Assembly: GCA_020355105.1 (NCBI GenBank)
Contig: CP070658.1
Location: forward strand, 2,378,120-2,387,780
Reading direction: 5' to 3'
Length of the DNA: 9,661 nucleotides
DNA from: Candidatus Thorarchaeota archaeon
Lineage (GTDB): Archaea; Asgardarchaeota; Thorarchaeia; Thorarchaeales; Thorarchaeaceae
The translations under genes were made by a program, and so were the position numbers. The notes under the pieces are model-generated. The model saw nothing but the letters and a program-made list of their open reading frames with translations, searched no databases and was not told the origin of the DNA. Of this stretch, positions 1 through 6,593 are shown one piece after another; positions within the stretch are counted from its first letter, which is position 1; the number at the start of each line of letters is the position of its first letter.

Positions 1-1
1 A

Positions 2-112
2 GAGCAGCTAGGAGAGTACATTGCAGAGAAGAAGTGGAAAGGGACATGTGACGTATTCCTGGGCTACACCATTAGAAAGCTAGTTTCTATGGTTGAGGAT
101 GGAAAGCTTTGA
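2..112 (+). CDS. 3' end of an unrecognised gene (partial)
   Basis: An open frame enters from the left edge and gives 36 residues before TGA. The residues include ...EQLGEYIAEKK..., then ...FLGYTIRKLV..., and end ...MVEDGKL. The composition is that of an ordinary charged, helical, soluble C-terminus, and there are no membrane segments. I do not recognise the family. It converges with the UvrA-like remnant, and the two frames overlap by 26 bases (87-112). One of the two ends is therefore not original, and I favour this one as the intact gene. The frame is too short to exclude chance. Confidence 0.5.
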   Translation, partial: EQLGEYIAEKKWKGTCDVFLGYTIRKLVSMVEDGKL

Positions 113-512
113 CGTAGAATCGGTACTGCTCATTCGATTGGGCTTTCTTCCCGATTGTCCATGTCGCGCCCCACGATCCCGAATATTCTACGGGGGCTAA
201 GTGGTCTATTCTGGTCGTTTGAGCGGTTGCAAGGGTCGAGAACGGATTTCGATTCAGCAAGTTCTGTCCCACAGCGATGCTTGGACCAATGCCTATGATT
301 GAGTCGACCTTCGCCGGAGTAAGACGCGTGGCATATCGGCCGGCGTTGAAGACCTCGAGGAGACGTCGTCGTGATTCCCGGTATAGACTATCGAATACGA
401 GCGATGTCTTCCCAGAGCCGCTTATTCCAGTGACAACCGTGAGACCCTCGCCTATGTCAACGGAGCATCCCTTGAGATTGTTCTCCCTTGCGCCGCGAAT
501 CTTGATCTCCAA
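87..512 (-). pseudogene. UvrA-like ABC ATPase, N-terminal remnant
   Basis: The 141-codon frame opens as UvrA proteins do: ...IRGARENNLK... at residues 5-14, then Walker A GISGSGKT at 29-36, followed by SLVFDSLYRESRRR. Residues 76-97 (GPSIAVGQNLLNRNPFSTLATA) match the conserved block after the first Walker A region. UvrA and UvrA-like proteins normally run to about 750-950 residues, with zinc modules, signature motifs and a second ATPase domain. None of these follow here. Similarity ends at about residue 97 (position 222). The remaining 44 residues are unrelated and run into a convergent gene. The chosen start is TTG at 512, because the family motif begins there; the frame is open further upstream but lacks family sequence. 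It lies 32 bases after the BtrH-like gene, so it was probably the third gene of that operon. NRNPxSTLATA is typical of the UvrA paralogues, not of the repair enzyme itself. The product is probably non-functional. Confidence 0.75.
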
Positions 513-544
513 GGTTACACATCTCGGTTTCTCATTCTTGCCCG

Positions 545-1759
545 CTAGATGGTGGTCCCTAGCGCTGTAAGGGTGTTGGTTTCCATCTCACTAACTTCAA
601 TCAGAAGACTCTGCACCGAAGGAATGAACTTCAAGAAGTCCTGAATCTCAGACTTGGCCGCTTCTTCCAGCAGATCCGGGACTCTCTCGGCCTTCTTCTC
701 GACTCTCCTCAACGCCTTGAGTCCTTTGGTTTCAAGGTCCGAATTGATTGCCCATTGGATTTCTCGGAGTTGTCGGAGTGCGGGGTAGTCATCTGGAAGG
801 AGCCCCTTCGAGATTTCATGCCAGGTGTCCACAATCCCTCGGAACTCTTCTGAGGCTCTCAAGATGCCATCATGGTTCAGGAGTTCTCCCGCCTCCCTAA
901 GGAAATCTGTGTAGATCTGTCTGAAGATTGCCCCTCCAGAACCTCCCGTTTCGATGTAGACATAGTGCATGACCAGTGCATGTACAAGCTCCTTCGGGTC
1001 TGGAATCAACTTGGGATACTTGCCAAGCTCCTTGCTCCACTTGACCATCCCCTTGACACCTGCGTTCCTAATGGGAGGGTTGAGCAGAGCATCAATGTTC
1101 TCTCTGATGGCTGAAGGAATGACCTCCTCAACAGGTGTCAGCTTCTCAGGGAAAGTGAATCTCACTGCCTGGTTCATTGCTGGGAATGGAGGGTATTCAG
1201 ACGCCCGGGCCTTTTGTAGCTGAGTCAATGGCATTATGTGAGTACCATGGAATCTATCCGATATGTATGCCTCATTCTTGGTTTCGTCAATTCCGTAGAC
1301 CCGGAAGTTGTGCTCTCCGAAATGGTCATCCTCTCCAGTCAGCAGGTGGTCAAGGTAGGCCATGTCGACACATACGAGGCATGGCTGTCTATTCCTGAGA
1401 GTGTCCTTCAGAAACACGTGAGCCTTCTTGACGCTTCTAGTCAGTATTGACTCGAAATCTCCGCCCAATCGTCTTGCCGCTTTGCCGAGGATGCCCGGGA
1501 ACTTGCGGCAGTCAGATCGGTTCATACCCCCCACCACTGGATATGACATCATCTTCATGAACCAGTAGATGAACCCGAGGCCCGATGAGATTCCCACTAA
1601 CATCGGCTCGCTTATGTCATGGCCAAGATGGTGCATCAATCTGACCATCGCGCTTGTTTGGCAGTTCTTACCATCCCCAAAGTGGTCAAAGTCAAGAACC
1701 AACTTCTCATCCCCAATCCCTGCTGGTTGGAACTCTCTTTGTTTCTTGCTCTTTGTCAT
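545..1759 (-). CDS. BtrH_N / DUF4872-type protein (acyltransferase or papain-like fold)
   Basis: This is a 404-residue soluble protein. The N-terminal half has the layout of the BtrH N-terminal family: NCQTSAMVRLMHHLG with Cys33, then SEPMLVGISSGLGFIYW (50-66), VVGGMN, a helix-rich stretch, LVCVDMAYLDH, a HFGEHNFRVYGID block with His150, and YISDRF with Asp168. Cys33, His150 and Asp168 are the plausible catalytic triad. The later GGSGGAIFRQIYTDFLREA (272-289) resembles the DUF4872 C-terminal domain. In butirosin biosynthesis BtrH transfers a side chain from an acyl carrier protein to an aminoglycoside. The substrate here is unknown, and no carrier protein or sugar gene is visible. The gene starts at ATG, 14 bases after padR, with a purine-rich GAGGAAGAG upstream inside the padR end. 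The two genes are therefore very likely co-transcribed. The family assignment is fairly sure, the reaction is not. Confidence 0.8.
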   Translation of the reverse strand: MTKSKKQREFQPAGIGDEKLVLDFDHFGDGKNCQTSAMVRLMHHLGHDISEPMLVGISSGLGFIYWFMKMMSYPVVGGMNRSDCRKFPGILGKAARRLGGDFESILTRSVKKAHVFLKDTLRNRQPCLVCVDMAYLDHLLTGEDDHFGEHNFRVYGIDETKNEAYISDRFHGTHIMPLTQLQKARASEYPPFPAMNQAVRFTFPEKLTPVEEVIPSAIRENIDALLNPPIRNAGVKGMVKWSKELGKYPKLIPDPKELVHALVMHYVYIETGGSGGAIFRQIYTDFLREAGELLNHDGILRASEEFRGIVDTWHEISKGLLPDDYPALRQLREIQWAINSDLETKGLKALRRVEKKAERVPDLLEEAAKSEIQDFLKFIPSVQSLLIEVSEMETNTLTALGTTI

Positions 1760-1773
1760 CTGTATCTCTTCCT

Positions 1774-2430
1774 CTACTTCTCCTTCCTAAACGGAAACTT
1801 CTCTTCGCCAGTTTCAACCCTTACTATGAGCTTGTTCAAGTAGTCCCGCTGGGCTCTTACAACCGTCAATGGCCGCTCAAAGAGCGCCCTGACAATCGGT
1901 AGATTAGTCCTATCATCAATCTCGGAAACAGGCAAGCCACCGACCATTCGTTTCGGATCAGTTCTTGCGAGTTCATCGATATTGACAATCCCTTCTACGT
2001 TTGCCGCGAGAAAGCCGACAGCTCGCTCCAGGTGGTCGCGGTAGGTCCTCAAAGCATTGAGCGCCTCGGATTCTGTCAATGCCCAGATTGCAGACATGCC
2101 CAGGTCAAACATGGTGTTAGCTTGTGGCGGATTGCTCAAGGACCGAGTGACCTGTCTTTTCAGCTCCTTTCTTCCCTTCGAGGTAATCACATAGGTCTTC
2201 TTTGCAGGTTGAAGCCCTTTGTCCAACTTCCTGCCAGATATTAGACCACGCTTTTCAAGTTCGTTGAGAGCCTTGTAGACTGATGACATCTTGATGTCCA
2301 CCCAGCTGCGGTAGCCTCTGTGCTCCAGAATCTGGTTAATCTCATACCCGTACTTGGCCCCGGCACCAACCAGGGACAACACAGCTAAGTACGTTGGTGG
2401 GAGAATTGAGAACGTCTTCGGCTTTCCCAT
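1774..2430 (-). CDS. PadR-family transcriptional regulator
   Basis: This is a 218-residue protein from the ATG at 2430. A TTG three codons upstream is the other possible start. Residues ~8-90 form the PadR winged helix: PPTYLAVLSLVGAGAKYGYEI, then MSSVYKALNELEKRGLISGRK (recognition helix and wing lead), then KKTYVITSKGRKELK. The remaining ~125 residues are helical and fit the C-terminal dimerisation part of the longer PadR members. PadR proteins usually repress their own operon and are released by small aromatic or drug-like ligands. It is the first gene of a minus-strand operon with the BtrH-like gene (14-base gap) and the UvrA-like remnant. A TATA box and an adjoining palindrome upstream (2471-2496) fit autorepression. 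The ligand cannot be deduced. No strong Shine-Dalgarno sequence decides between the starts. Confidence 0.88.
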   Translation of the reverse strand: MGKPKTFSILPPTYLAVLSLVGAGAKYGYEINQILEHRGYRSWVDIKMSSVYKALNELEKRGLISGRKLDKGLQPAKKTYVITSKGRKELKRQVTRSLSNPPQANTMFDLGMSAIWALTESEALNALRTYRDHLERAVGFLAANVEGIVNIDELARTDPKRMVGGLPVSEIDDRTNLPIVRALFERPLTVVRAQRDYLNKLIVRVETGEEKFPFRKEK

Positions 2431-2470
2431 GTGACTCAACTCGAAAGGTATTCCACTGGTGTAATGGTAC

Positions 2471-2488
2471 TATTCTATTAGTAGAATA
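2471..2488. promoter_or_regulatory. Palindrome, candidate PadR operator
   Basis: TATTCTA (2471-2477) and TAGAATA (2482-2488) form a perfect 7-bp inverted repeat around TTAG. It sits directly next to the TATA box and ahead of the estimated transcription start, where a bound repressor would block initiation. PadR dimers typically bind short dyads of this size at their own promoter. The link to this PadR is inferred from position. Confidence 0.5.
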
Positions 2489-2496
2489 TCTATAAG
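2488..2496 (-). promoter_or_regulatory. TATA box of the padR operon
   Basis: On the minus strand the bases read CTTATAGAT, preceded by the A-rich AAAAGA that would suit a BRE element. A start about 26 bases downstream would fall near 2466 and give a leader of roughly 36 bases before the padR ATG. Confidence 0.55.
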
Positions 2497-2525
2497 TCTT
2501 TTGCTCGAGATTAGCTGACCTCTCT

Positions 2526-2574
2526 GTAAAAACAGAAGAATGGGGATGCCTACACCTATCGGGTGTGGACCCCC
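2526..2574 (-). terminator. Stem-loop terminator after the eight-helix membrane gene
   Basis: Seventeen bases past the stop codon at 2591, CTACACC (2550-2556) pairs with GGTGTGG (2562-2568, one G-T pair) around a five-base loop. GGGG (2542-2545) can pair with the C-run at 2570-2574 to extend the stem. In the direction of transcription it is followed by a pyrimidine-rich stretch containing TTTTT (2528-2532). This fits termination before the padR promoter. Confidence 0.55.
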
Positions 2575-2590
2575 TCTAGTGTCAAGTCTA

Positions 2591-3508
2591 CTAGTCGTCC
2601 TTCCAGTCCATATCATCTATGCCTGGCCAGTATCTCCTTCCGAGTGCCATCCCTATGGCAACGAAGATGAACAGTGACACTAGCACGACTGCTAGGTTCT
2701 GATAGACATTGAATGGTTCGGCATAGAACCAGAACCAGATGAAGAGACAAAACATCCACACAAACGCCAAGGCGACGCCTGCGACTTCGCCACGGTGTCC
2801 AGCTCTCAAGCTAGCGAATATGGCTATTTCTACCAGAAAGACAATCATCGTTGCCAGGATAAGAGTGGCAACGTTCTGTTCCCAGACATAGGCTTCAGCT
2901 TGAAACCACATCCAGTAGTCGATGAACAGTAACCAAAGAACCCCGACAACTATGCCGACGGTGGGCCTTCTTCCAATCTCTTCGCGGAAGTCTCCAGCGA
3001 CAGAAACCCACGCTCCGGCGTTTGCGCCGACGAAGATCATTGCCGATGTTAGGAGGATGGCCACGTTGTGGTAGATGCTGAAGTTCTCTGAGAAGAATGG
3101 TAGCCAGAGGACTATGAATGCCACCAACAGAACTGCGCTCACGGTAGAGAATCTAACTCTCCAGGCAGATTCCCCTGGACCTGCAGTCGGTGGAATCCAG
3201 ATAATCGCATTGACGCCGCCTATTAGGACGAATGAAGCAATGGCAACGGCAATGTTTTCGAAGATGCCAAAGTCTGCTGCAAAGAAGAAGAGCCAGACTA
3301 CCAGGAAAGCTGCCCATACAAGGAAGCTGCCCATAGAACCGTATGACTTCCTTCGCACACGTCCCATTCCGCGACGTCTGGGAGGCCTCTCGAACTCAGG
3401 CGGTTCATCAACGTCAACGTAGACATCATAATCTTCCGCTTCAGACTCTTCTGAACCGGCATTGCTTGACTCAGAATCACTCAAATGATGACGCTCCTTG
3501 TTTTTCAA
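2591..3508 (-). CDS. Eight-helix membrane protein with four internal repeats, unknown family
   Basis: The protein has 305 residues. Residues 1-57 are cytoplasmic-type: an acidic Ser/Glu/Asp tract, then PPRRRGMGRVRRK. Eight hydrophobic segments follow, in four pairs starting near residues 60, 122, 183 and 242. Each pair carries the same core: a W/F-rich helix, then an aromatic/acidic turn (FFAADFGIFENIA, FFSENFSIYHNVA, WFQAEAYVWEQNVA, WFYAEPFNVYQNLA), then a second helix. The Asn of this core is at 85, 148, 212 and 271. The C-terminus is acidic (DDMDWKDD). The start is TTG at 3508: the codon before it is a stop (TAG), and the TATA box at 3531-3540 predicts transcription starting within a few bases of it, so the message is probably leaderless. 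I recognise no family. The repeat of two-helix units suggests a lipid- or ligand-binding membrane scaffold, but nothing shows transport or enzyme activity. Confidence 0.82.
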   Translation of the reverse strand: MKNKERHHLSDSESSNAGSEESEAEDYDVYVDVDEPPEFERPPRRRGMGRVRRKSYGSMGSFLVWAAFLVVWLFFFAADFGIFENIAVAIASFVLIGGVNAIIWIPPTAGPGESAWRVRFSTVSAVLLVAFIVLWLPFFSENFSIYHNVAILLTSAMIFVGANAGAWVSVAGDFREEIGRRPTVGIVVGVLWLLFIDYWMWFQAEAYVWEQNVATLILATMIVFLVEIAIFASLRAGHRGEVAGVALAFVWMFCLFIWFWFYAEPFNVYQNLAVVLVSLFIFVAIGMALGRRYWPGIDDMDWKDD

Positions 3509-3530
3509 CTAGGCTAGGAATGAAATCCCT

Positions 3531-3540
3531 GATATATAAA
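3531..3540. promoter_or_regulatory. Bidirectional TATA element
   Basis: On the minus strand this reads TTTATATATC, a near-ideal archaeal TATA box about 26 bases before the TTG start of the eight-helix gene. On the plus strand it reads GATATATAAA and could also drive the methyltransferase-like gene, with a predicted start near 3563. No other good TATA box is seen between 3541 and 3626. Confidence 0.6.
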
Positions 3541-3626
3541 GCGGAACCACAATTCAGGGTCACAGATTGTGACTACTGGTCCATGGTTCCTACTGTTCAT
3601 TCTCTGCTTTGACGTACACAGAACAT

Positions 3627-4470
3627 ATGGCCAGCGCTTTGGAGCGAGCAAACACCGTTGAACGATGGTTCGATTAGAACTCTCTATCCAATCAGTTGGA
3701 TTTCTGAGAGTCCGGGACTGATGGAGTTCCTGTGGGATAACCTCGTGCTCCCCGCACAGAGGAGGACAACCCAAGCAGCAGATGAGTTCTTTGTGGCGGA
3801 TTTTGCTTCGGGTGAGAATGACCAAATCCCGGTGTTCTTCATCAAGATGTTACCAGACTTCCTTGCTGAATGGTCCAGAAAGCATCACACGTTTCCTCTC
3901 AAAGAGAATCATGGATTGAAGCGTCTGACGACCTATAGCACTGACTTGCATGGCCTGAGACTTGATGGTCTTCTCGGTCTCTTTGAGGAGAATGGAATCC
4001 AGAATCGAGCGAGAGGGGTCCACGCTAGGTTGGAAGCAATGACGACTGAAGCCGCTCTGCGACCCTCTGATATTGAGTTCGTTCAGTCGCATCCGGAAGA
4101 GAAGACATGGCTCGATGACCACATTATGAACCAGGGCCGCCTTCCAGATGGTTGCTTCCAGTTTGGTGTCCTCAACAATGATGTGGTTGGCTATCTCTTC
4201 GAATACTACAAGACGTATACAGACGCGCAGCGCAGTCTATTGACTGTGAGAAGTACGATGAAGGACGGAGCCATGCTCATAGTCACTCAACCTTGCTCTC
4301 TATATTCGGTTGACAACATCGAAGTGCTCAGAAAGTGCGACTTCGGGTTCATTTCGGGGATGGATGTTGACCTAAAGACAAGGGAGGTGACAAGTTTGGA
4401 CCCAGAATGCTCCGTTGAGTCACTTAGCAGGCTCGGTCACTATACTTTCCTACTCTTTCAAGCAGATTAG
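3627..4470 (+). CDS. Methyltransferase-like protein, apparently frameshifted near its 5' end
   Basis: The main frame runs from 3676 or earlier to TAG at 4470. The only start codon in that frame upstream of its conserved-looking sequence is a TTG at 3658, giving 270 residues. A different frame starts at ATG 3627 and reads MASALERANTVERWFD before TAG at 3675-3677. Removing one T at 3674/3675 joins the two into ...VERWFD-RTLYPISWISESP..., which looks like one continuous N-terminus. In the C-terminal half, FGVLNNDVVGYL (numbered from TTG: 169-180) followed by MKDGAMLIVTQPC (201-213) resembles strand 4 and strand 5 of class I SAM methyltransferases. A clear glycine-rich SAM motif is not visible. 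It shares a promoter region with the divergent membrane gene. The function is tentative, and the gene may be a recent pseudogene, a sequencing error or a true frameshift site. Confidence 0.6.
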
Positions 4471-4497
4471 AAGCGTCTTTCTCTTCGACACGTCTAC

Positions 4498-4550
4498 ACC
4501 TCTCAGCGCCAACAGATGCTCATATAAGCCGGACAAGCTAGCTGAGAGGT
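4498..4550 (+). repeat. Perfect 10-bp inverted repeat spanning the small-gene promoter (A/A')
   Basis: ACCTCTCAGC (4498-4507) is the exact reverse complement of GCTGAGAGGT (4541-4550). The 33 bases between them contain the TATA-like box at 4521. The right arm contains GAGAGGT, the only Shine-Dalgarno-like sequence before the ATG at 4555. In a read-through transcript from the upstream gene the arms could pair and hide it. Confidence 0.6.
4521..4528 (+). promoter_or_regulatory. TATA box of the 34-aa membrane protein gene
   Basis: CATATAAG lies about 30 bases before the ATG at 4555. The predicted transcription start (~4548-4551) would leave a leader of only a few bases. Confidence 0.5.
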
Positions 4551-4641
4551 TGAGATGGTTACCGCAAGGCGTGTGATTCTGAAGGCTGTTCTCTTAGTCG
4601 TCGTCATCGTACTATTCATAATCACATTATACTTGTCCGGC
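4528..4641 (+). repeat. Perfect 10-bp inverted repeat enclosing the small gene start (B/B')
   Basis: GCCGGACAAG (4528-4537) is the exact reverse complement of CTTGTCCGGC (4632-4641). The left arm lies between the TATA box and the start codon. The right arm lies inside the coding sequence of the 34-aa protein. It interleaves with the A/A' repeat in the order A-B-A'-B'. Confidence 0.55.
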
Positions 4642-4659
4642 GTTCTTTCTTGGTCATAG
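4555..4659 (+). CDS. 34-residue single-pass membrane protein
   Basis: ATG to TAG gives 34 residues: a short basic N-terminus (MVTARRVILK), one strongly hydrophobic helix of about 18 residues (AVLLVVVIVLFIITLYL), and a short tail (SGVLSWS). The positive charge before the helix predicts the N-terminus inside and the tail outside. GAGAGGT ends four bases before the ATG, and a TATA-like box lies at 4521. A possible terminator follows at 4673. The gene sits alone between the methyltransferase-like gene and pepF, both on the same strand. No known family is recognisable at this length. Comparable small membrane proteins often bind a larger membrane partner, but no partner is indicated here. Confidence 0.62.
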   Translation: MVTARRVILKAVLLVVVIVLFIITLYLSGVLSWS

Positions 4660-4672
4660 GAATGAACCAAGC

Positions 4673-4719
4673 TTGAGATTCTAGCAACGCTCTGTTGACT
4701 CAAATCTCAACTGCCTTTT
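4673..4719 (+). terminator. Possible stem-loop terminator after the 34-aa gene
   Basis: TTGAGATT (4673-4680) pairs perfectly with AATCTCAA (4703-4710). Inside it CAAC (4685-4688) can pair with GTTG (4694-4697). A short T-run (CCTTTTC) follows. It lies between the small gene and the pepF promoter. The T-tract is short, so this is only a candidate. Confidence 0.4.
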
Positions 4720-4723
4720 CGTA

Positions 4724-4734
4724 GAACTATTAAG
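4724..4734 (+). promoter_or_regulatory. TATA-like box of pepF
   Basis: GAACTATTAAG is centred about 37 bases before the TTG start at 4767, predicting a start near 4757 and a ~10-base leader. GTAGAACTATTAA (4721-4733) recurs exactly at 9513-9525 before the last gene of the window. Confidence 0.5.
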
Positions 4735-4766
4735 AGATTCACTTTCCGTTCAGTCGGCTGAGAATT

Positions 4767-6548
4767 TTGACAGAGGCAGATGATGTTTGGGATCTCTCCC
4801 AGCTTGTGGAGTTTAATGACCCCGGATACGTTGAGGAGCGACTGAGTGCTGCTGTAGCAGCGGCCGAAGAGTTCCGAAACAAGCACAGAGGTTGTGTGGC
4901 TGGTTATGGACCGGCAGAAGTTCTGTCACTGCTTGAGGAGGCCGATGAATTCTCTCTGGAGTACGAAGGTCCTTTCATGTACTCAAGCCTAGCGTATTCC
5001 GCCGACATGACAGATGAAGTCGCGAAGCGTTTGAACGATAGAAGACGCAACGCATCAATGCTCGTAGGGCAGGCCCTTGCCTTCATGGACCTTGAGCTTG
5101 GCCAACTAATCGCAGAAAAGCCGGACATTGTGAACGACTCTGTCCTATCCGAATACAAGCACAAGCTTGAGCGCGTTCAGCGACGGGTTCCACACATGCT
5201 CAGTGAGGCTGAAGAGCAGCTAGCAATCCTGAAGGATAAGAATGGTATCAAAGCATGGTCTCAACTCCAGAGTGATTGGCTAGCCACGCGGACGTTTGAG
5301 ATTGTGCTTGATGGTGAAAAGAAGCAGATGCCATATGGTGAAATCATAGGACTGTATGAGCATCCTGATCGTGAGATTAGGAAGCTTGCCCATCAGGTGG
5401 TCTTCAGTGGGCTAGGAGAAGACAAGCTGCTGTGGGCGACTGCTGTGAGATCTATCAGCGAAGACCACCTGAGAATGAGCAAGACTCGGAATTGGCCCAC
5501 TCCCATGACCCAGAGTTTCATCTCCAATGATGTAGATGCAGAAACTATTGCCGCCTTGCTCACTACGATTGAGAACAACGTTGAAGCATTTAGAAAGTAC
5601 CTACGGCTCAAAGCGAAAGTCTTGGGGTTGGAGAAGTTGGGCAACTGGGACGAGGTTGCGCCGCTTCCGTTCTCTCCGGACAGGAAGTACTCCTGGTCAG
5701 ATTCCCGCAGTATCATAGTTCAAGCGTACACGGACTTTGACGAAGAGAGCGGCAAGTGGATGGACGAGATGTATGAGCGCCGACATATCGACGGCGAGGT
5801 CCGTCCCGGCAAGACTTCTGGGGCTTTCTGCTCTACTTGGAATTCAGGGAAGAGTGCATACATTCTGCAAAGCTACAACGGCGTACTCGGAGATGTCTAC
5901 ACTCAGGCTCATGAACTCGGCCATGCACTACATGCATACCTCGGTACGCGCGCCCAGAAACCTTCGAACTATGAGATAGGGAGCTGTATCGCAGAAACTG
6001 GATCCATCTTCGGAGAGCTTCTACTGACAGAGAAGCTTCTGGGCCAGGCTAGCACTCGGGAAGAGAAACTGGTGGTCCTCGCAACAATCCTTGACCAGTT
6101 CGGGCAGGCCGCCTTCCAGGTGTCAGCAAGGGTGTTCTTTGAAACCAGCATCTACGAGCAGATGGAGAAGGGGAATTTTCTCGACGGTGAGAAGCTCTCT
6201 GACCTCTGGATTGAAGCACGGAACCGAATCTATGGGGATGCTATCGATTGGATGTCAGAGATGCGCTATTGGTGGACAATGAAGCTGCACTTCTACATCC
6301 CCAACTACCGCTACTACAACTATCCGTACGTCTATGCGCAACTCTTCGTGTACGCCATGTACAGACTGTACAAGGAACAAGGCAAAGAATTCGTACCGAA
6401 GCTCAAGAAGCTGTTGGCTGCGGGTTCTAGCAAATCTCCGAGGGAACTGGCAGCCGAGATAGGATTCGACATCGCAACAGTAGATTTCTGGCAGAAGGGC
6501 ATCGACCAGTATGTCGAGTTCATCGAGATGTTTGAGAAGGCTCTGTAA
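4767..6548 (+). CDS. pepF: Oligoendopeptidase F, M3B metallopeptidase
   Basis: This 593-residue cytoplasmic zinc endopeptidase cleaves short peptides. The zinc site is complete: HELGH at residues 382-386 and the third ligand Glu410 in CIAETGSIFGE. The family's downstream substrate-binding and closing region is present as YYNYPYVYAQLFVYAMYRLYKEQG. The N-terminus (VWDLSQL) and the helical N-domain also match the family, and the length is normal (about 560-620). No signal peptide or membrane segment is seen. The start is TTG at 4767, chosen because VWDLSQL is where these proteins begin and because a TATA-like box places transcription start just upstream. The gene stands alone, converging on the ferredoxin gene with 45 bases between the stops. 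M3B peptidases recycle peptides in the cytosol, and nothing in the neighbours points to a specialised substrate. Confidence 0.93.
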   Translation: MTEADDVWDLSQLVEFNDPGYVEERLSAAVAAAEEFRNKHRGCVAGYGPAEVLSLLEEADEFSLEYEGPFMYSSLAYSADMTDEVAKRLNDRRRNASMLVGQALAFMDLELGQLIAEKPDIVNDSVLSEYKHKLERVQRRVPHMLSEAEEQLAILKDKNGIKAWSQLQSDWLATRTFEIVLDGEKKQMPYGEIIGLYEHPDREIRKLAHQVVFSGLGEDKLLWATAVRSISEDHLRMSKTRNWPTPMTQSFISNDVDAETIAALLTTIENNVEAFRKYLRLKAKVLGLEKLGNWDEVAPLPFSPDRKYSWSDSRSIIVQAYTDFDEESGKWMDEMYERRHIDGEVRPGKTSGAFCSTWNSGKSAYILQSYNGVLGDVYTQAHELGHALHAYLGTRAQKPSNYEIGSCIAETGSIFGELLLTEKLLGQASTREEKLVVLATILDQFGQAAFQVSARVFFETSIYEQMEKGNFLDGEKLSDLWIEARNRIYGDAIDWMSEMRYWWTMKLHFYIPNYRYYNYPYVYAQLFVYAMYRLYKEQGKEFVPKLKKLLAAGSSKSPRELAAEIGFDIATVDFWQKGIDQYVEFIEMFEKAL

Positions 6549-6593
6549 TCCAACGGCCTTTGCATGAATCTACAGCAGACTGTTCACACTAGT

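Noticed and set aside
183..191. ATATTCTAC, also present in the padR dyad (minus strand), as a second PadR half-site
   Set aside because: A single 9-base match inside degenerate sequence, with no promoter nearby. Chance is enough.
3514..3825. 103-codon minus-strand ORF across the intergenic promoter
   Set aside because: It covers the bidirectional TATA region and the start of the methyltransferase-like gene, its composition is not protein-like, and the opposite strand explains the sequence better.
5393..5716. 107-codon minus-strand ORF
   Set aside because: It lies wholly antisense to pepF, whose family match covers the whole region.
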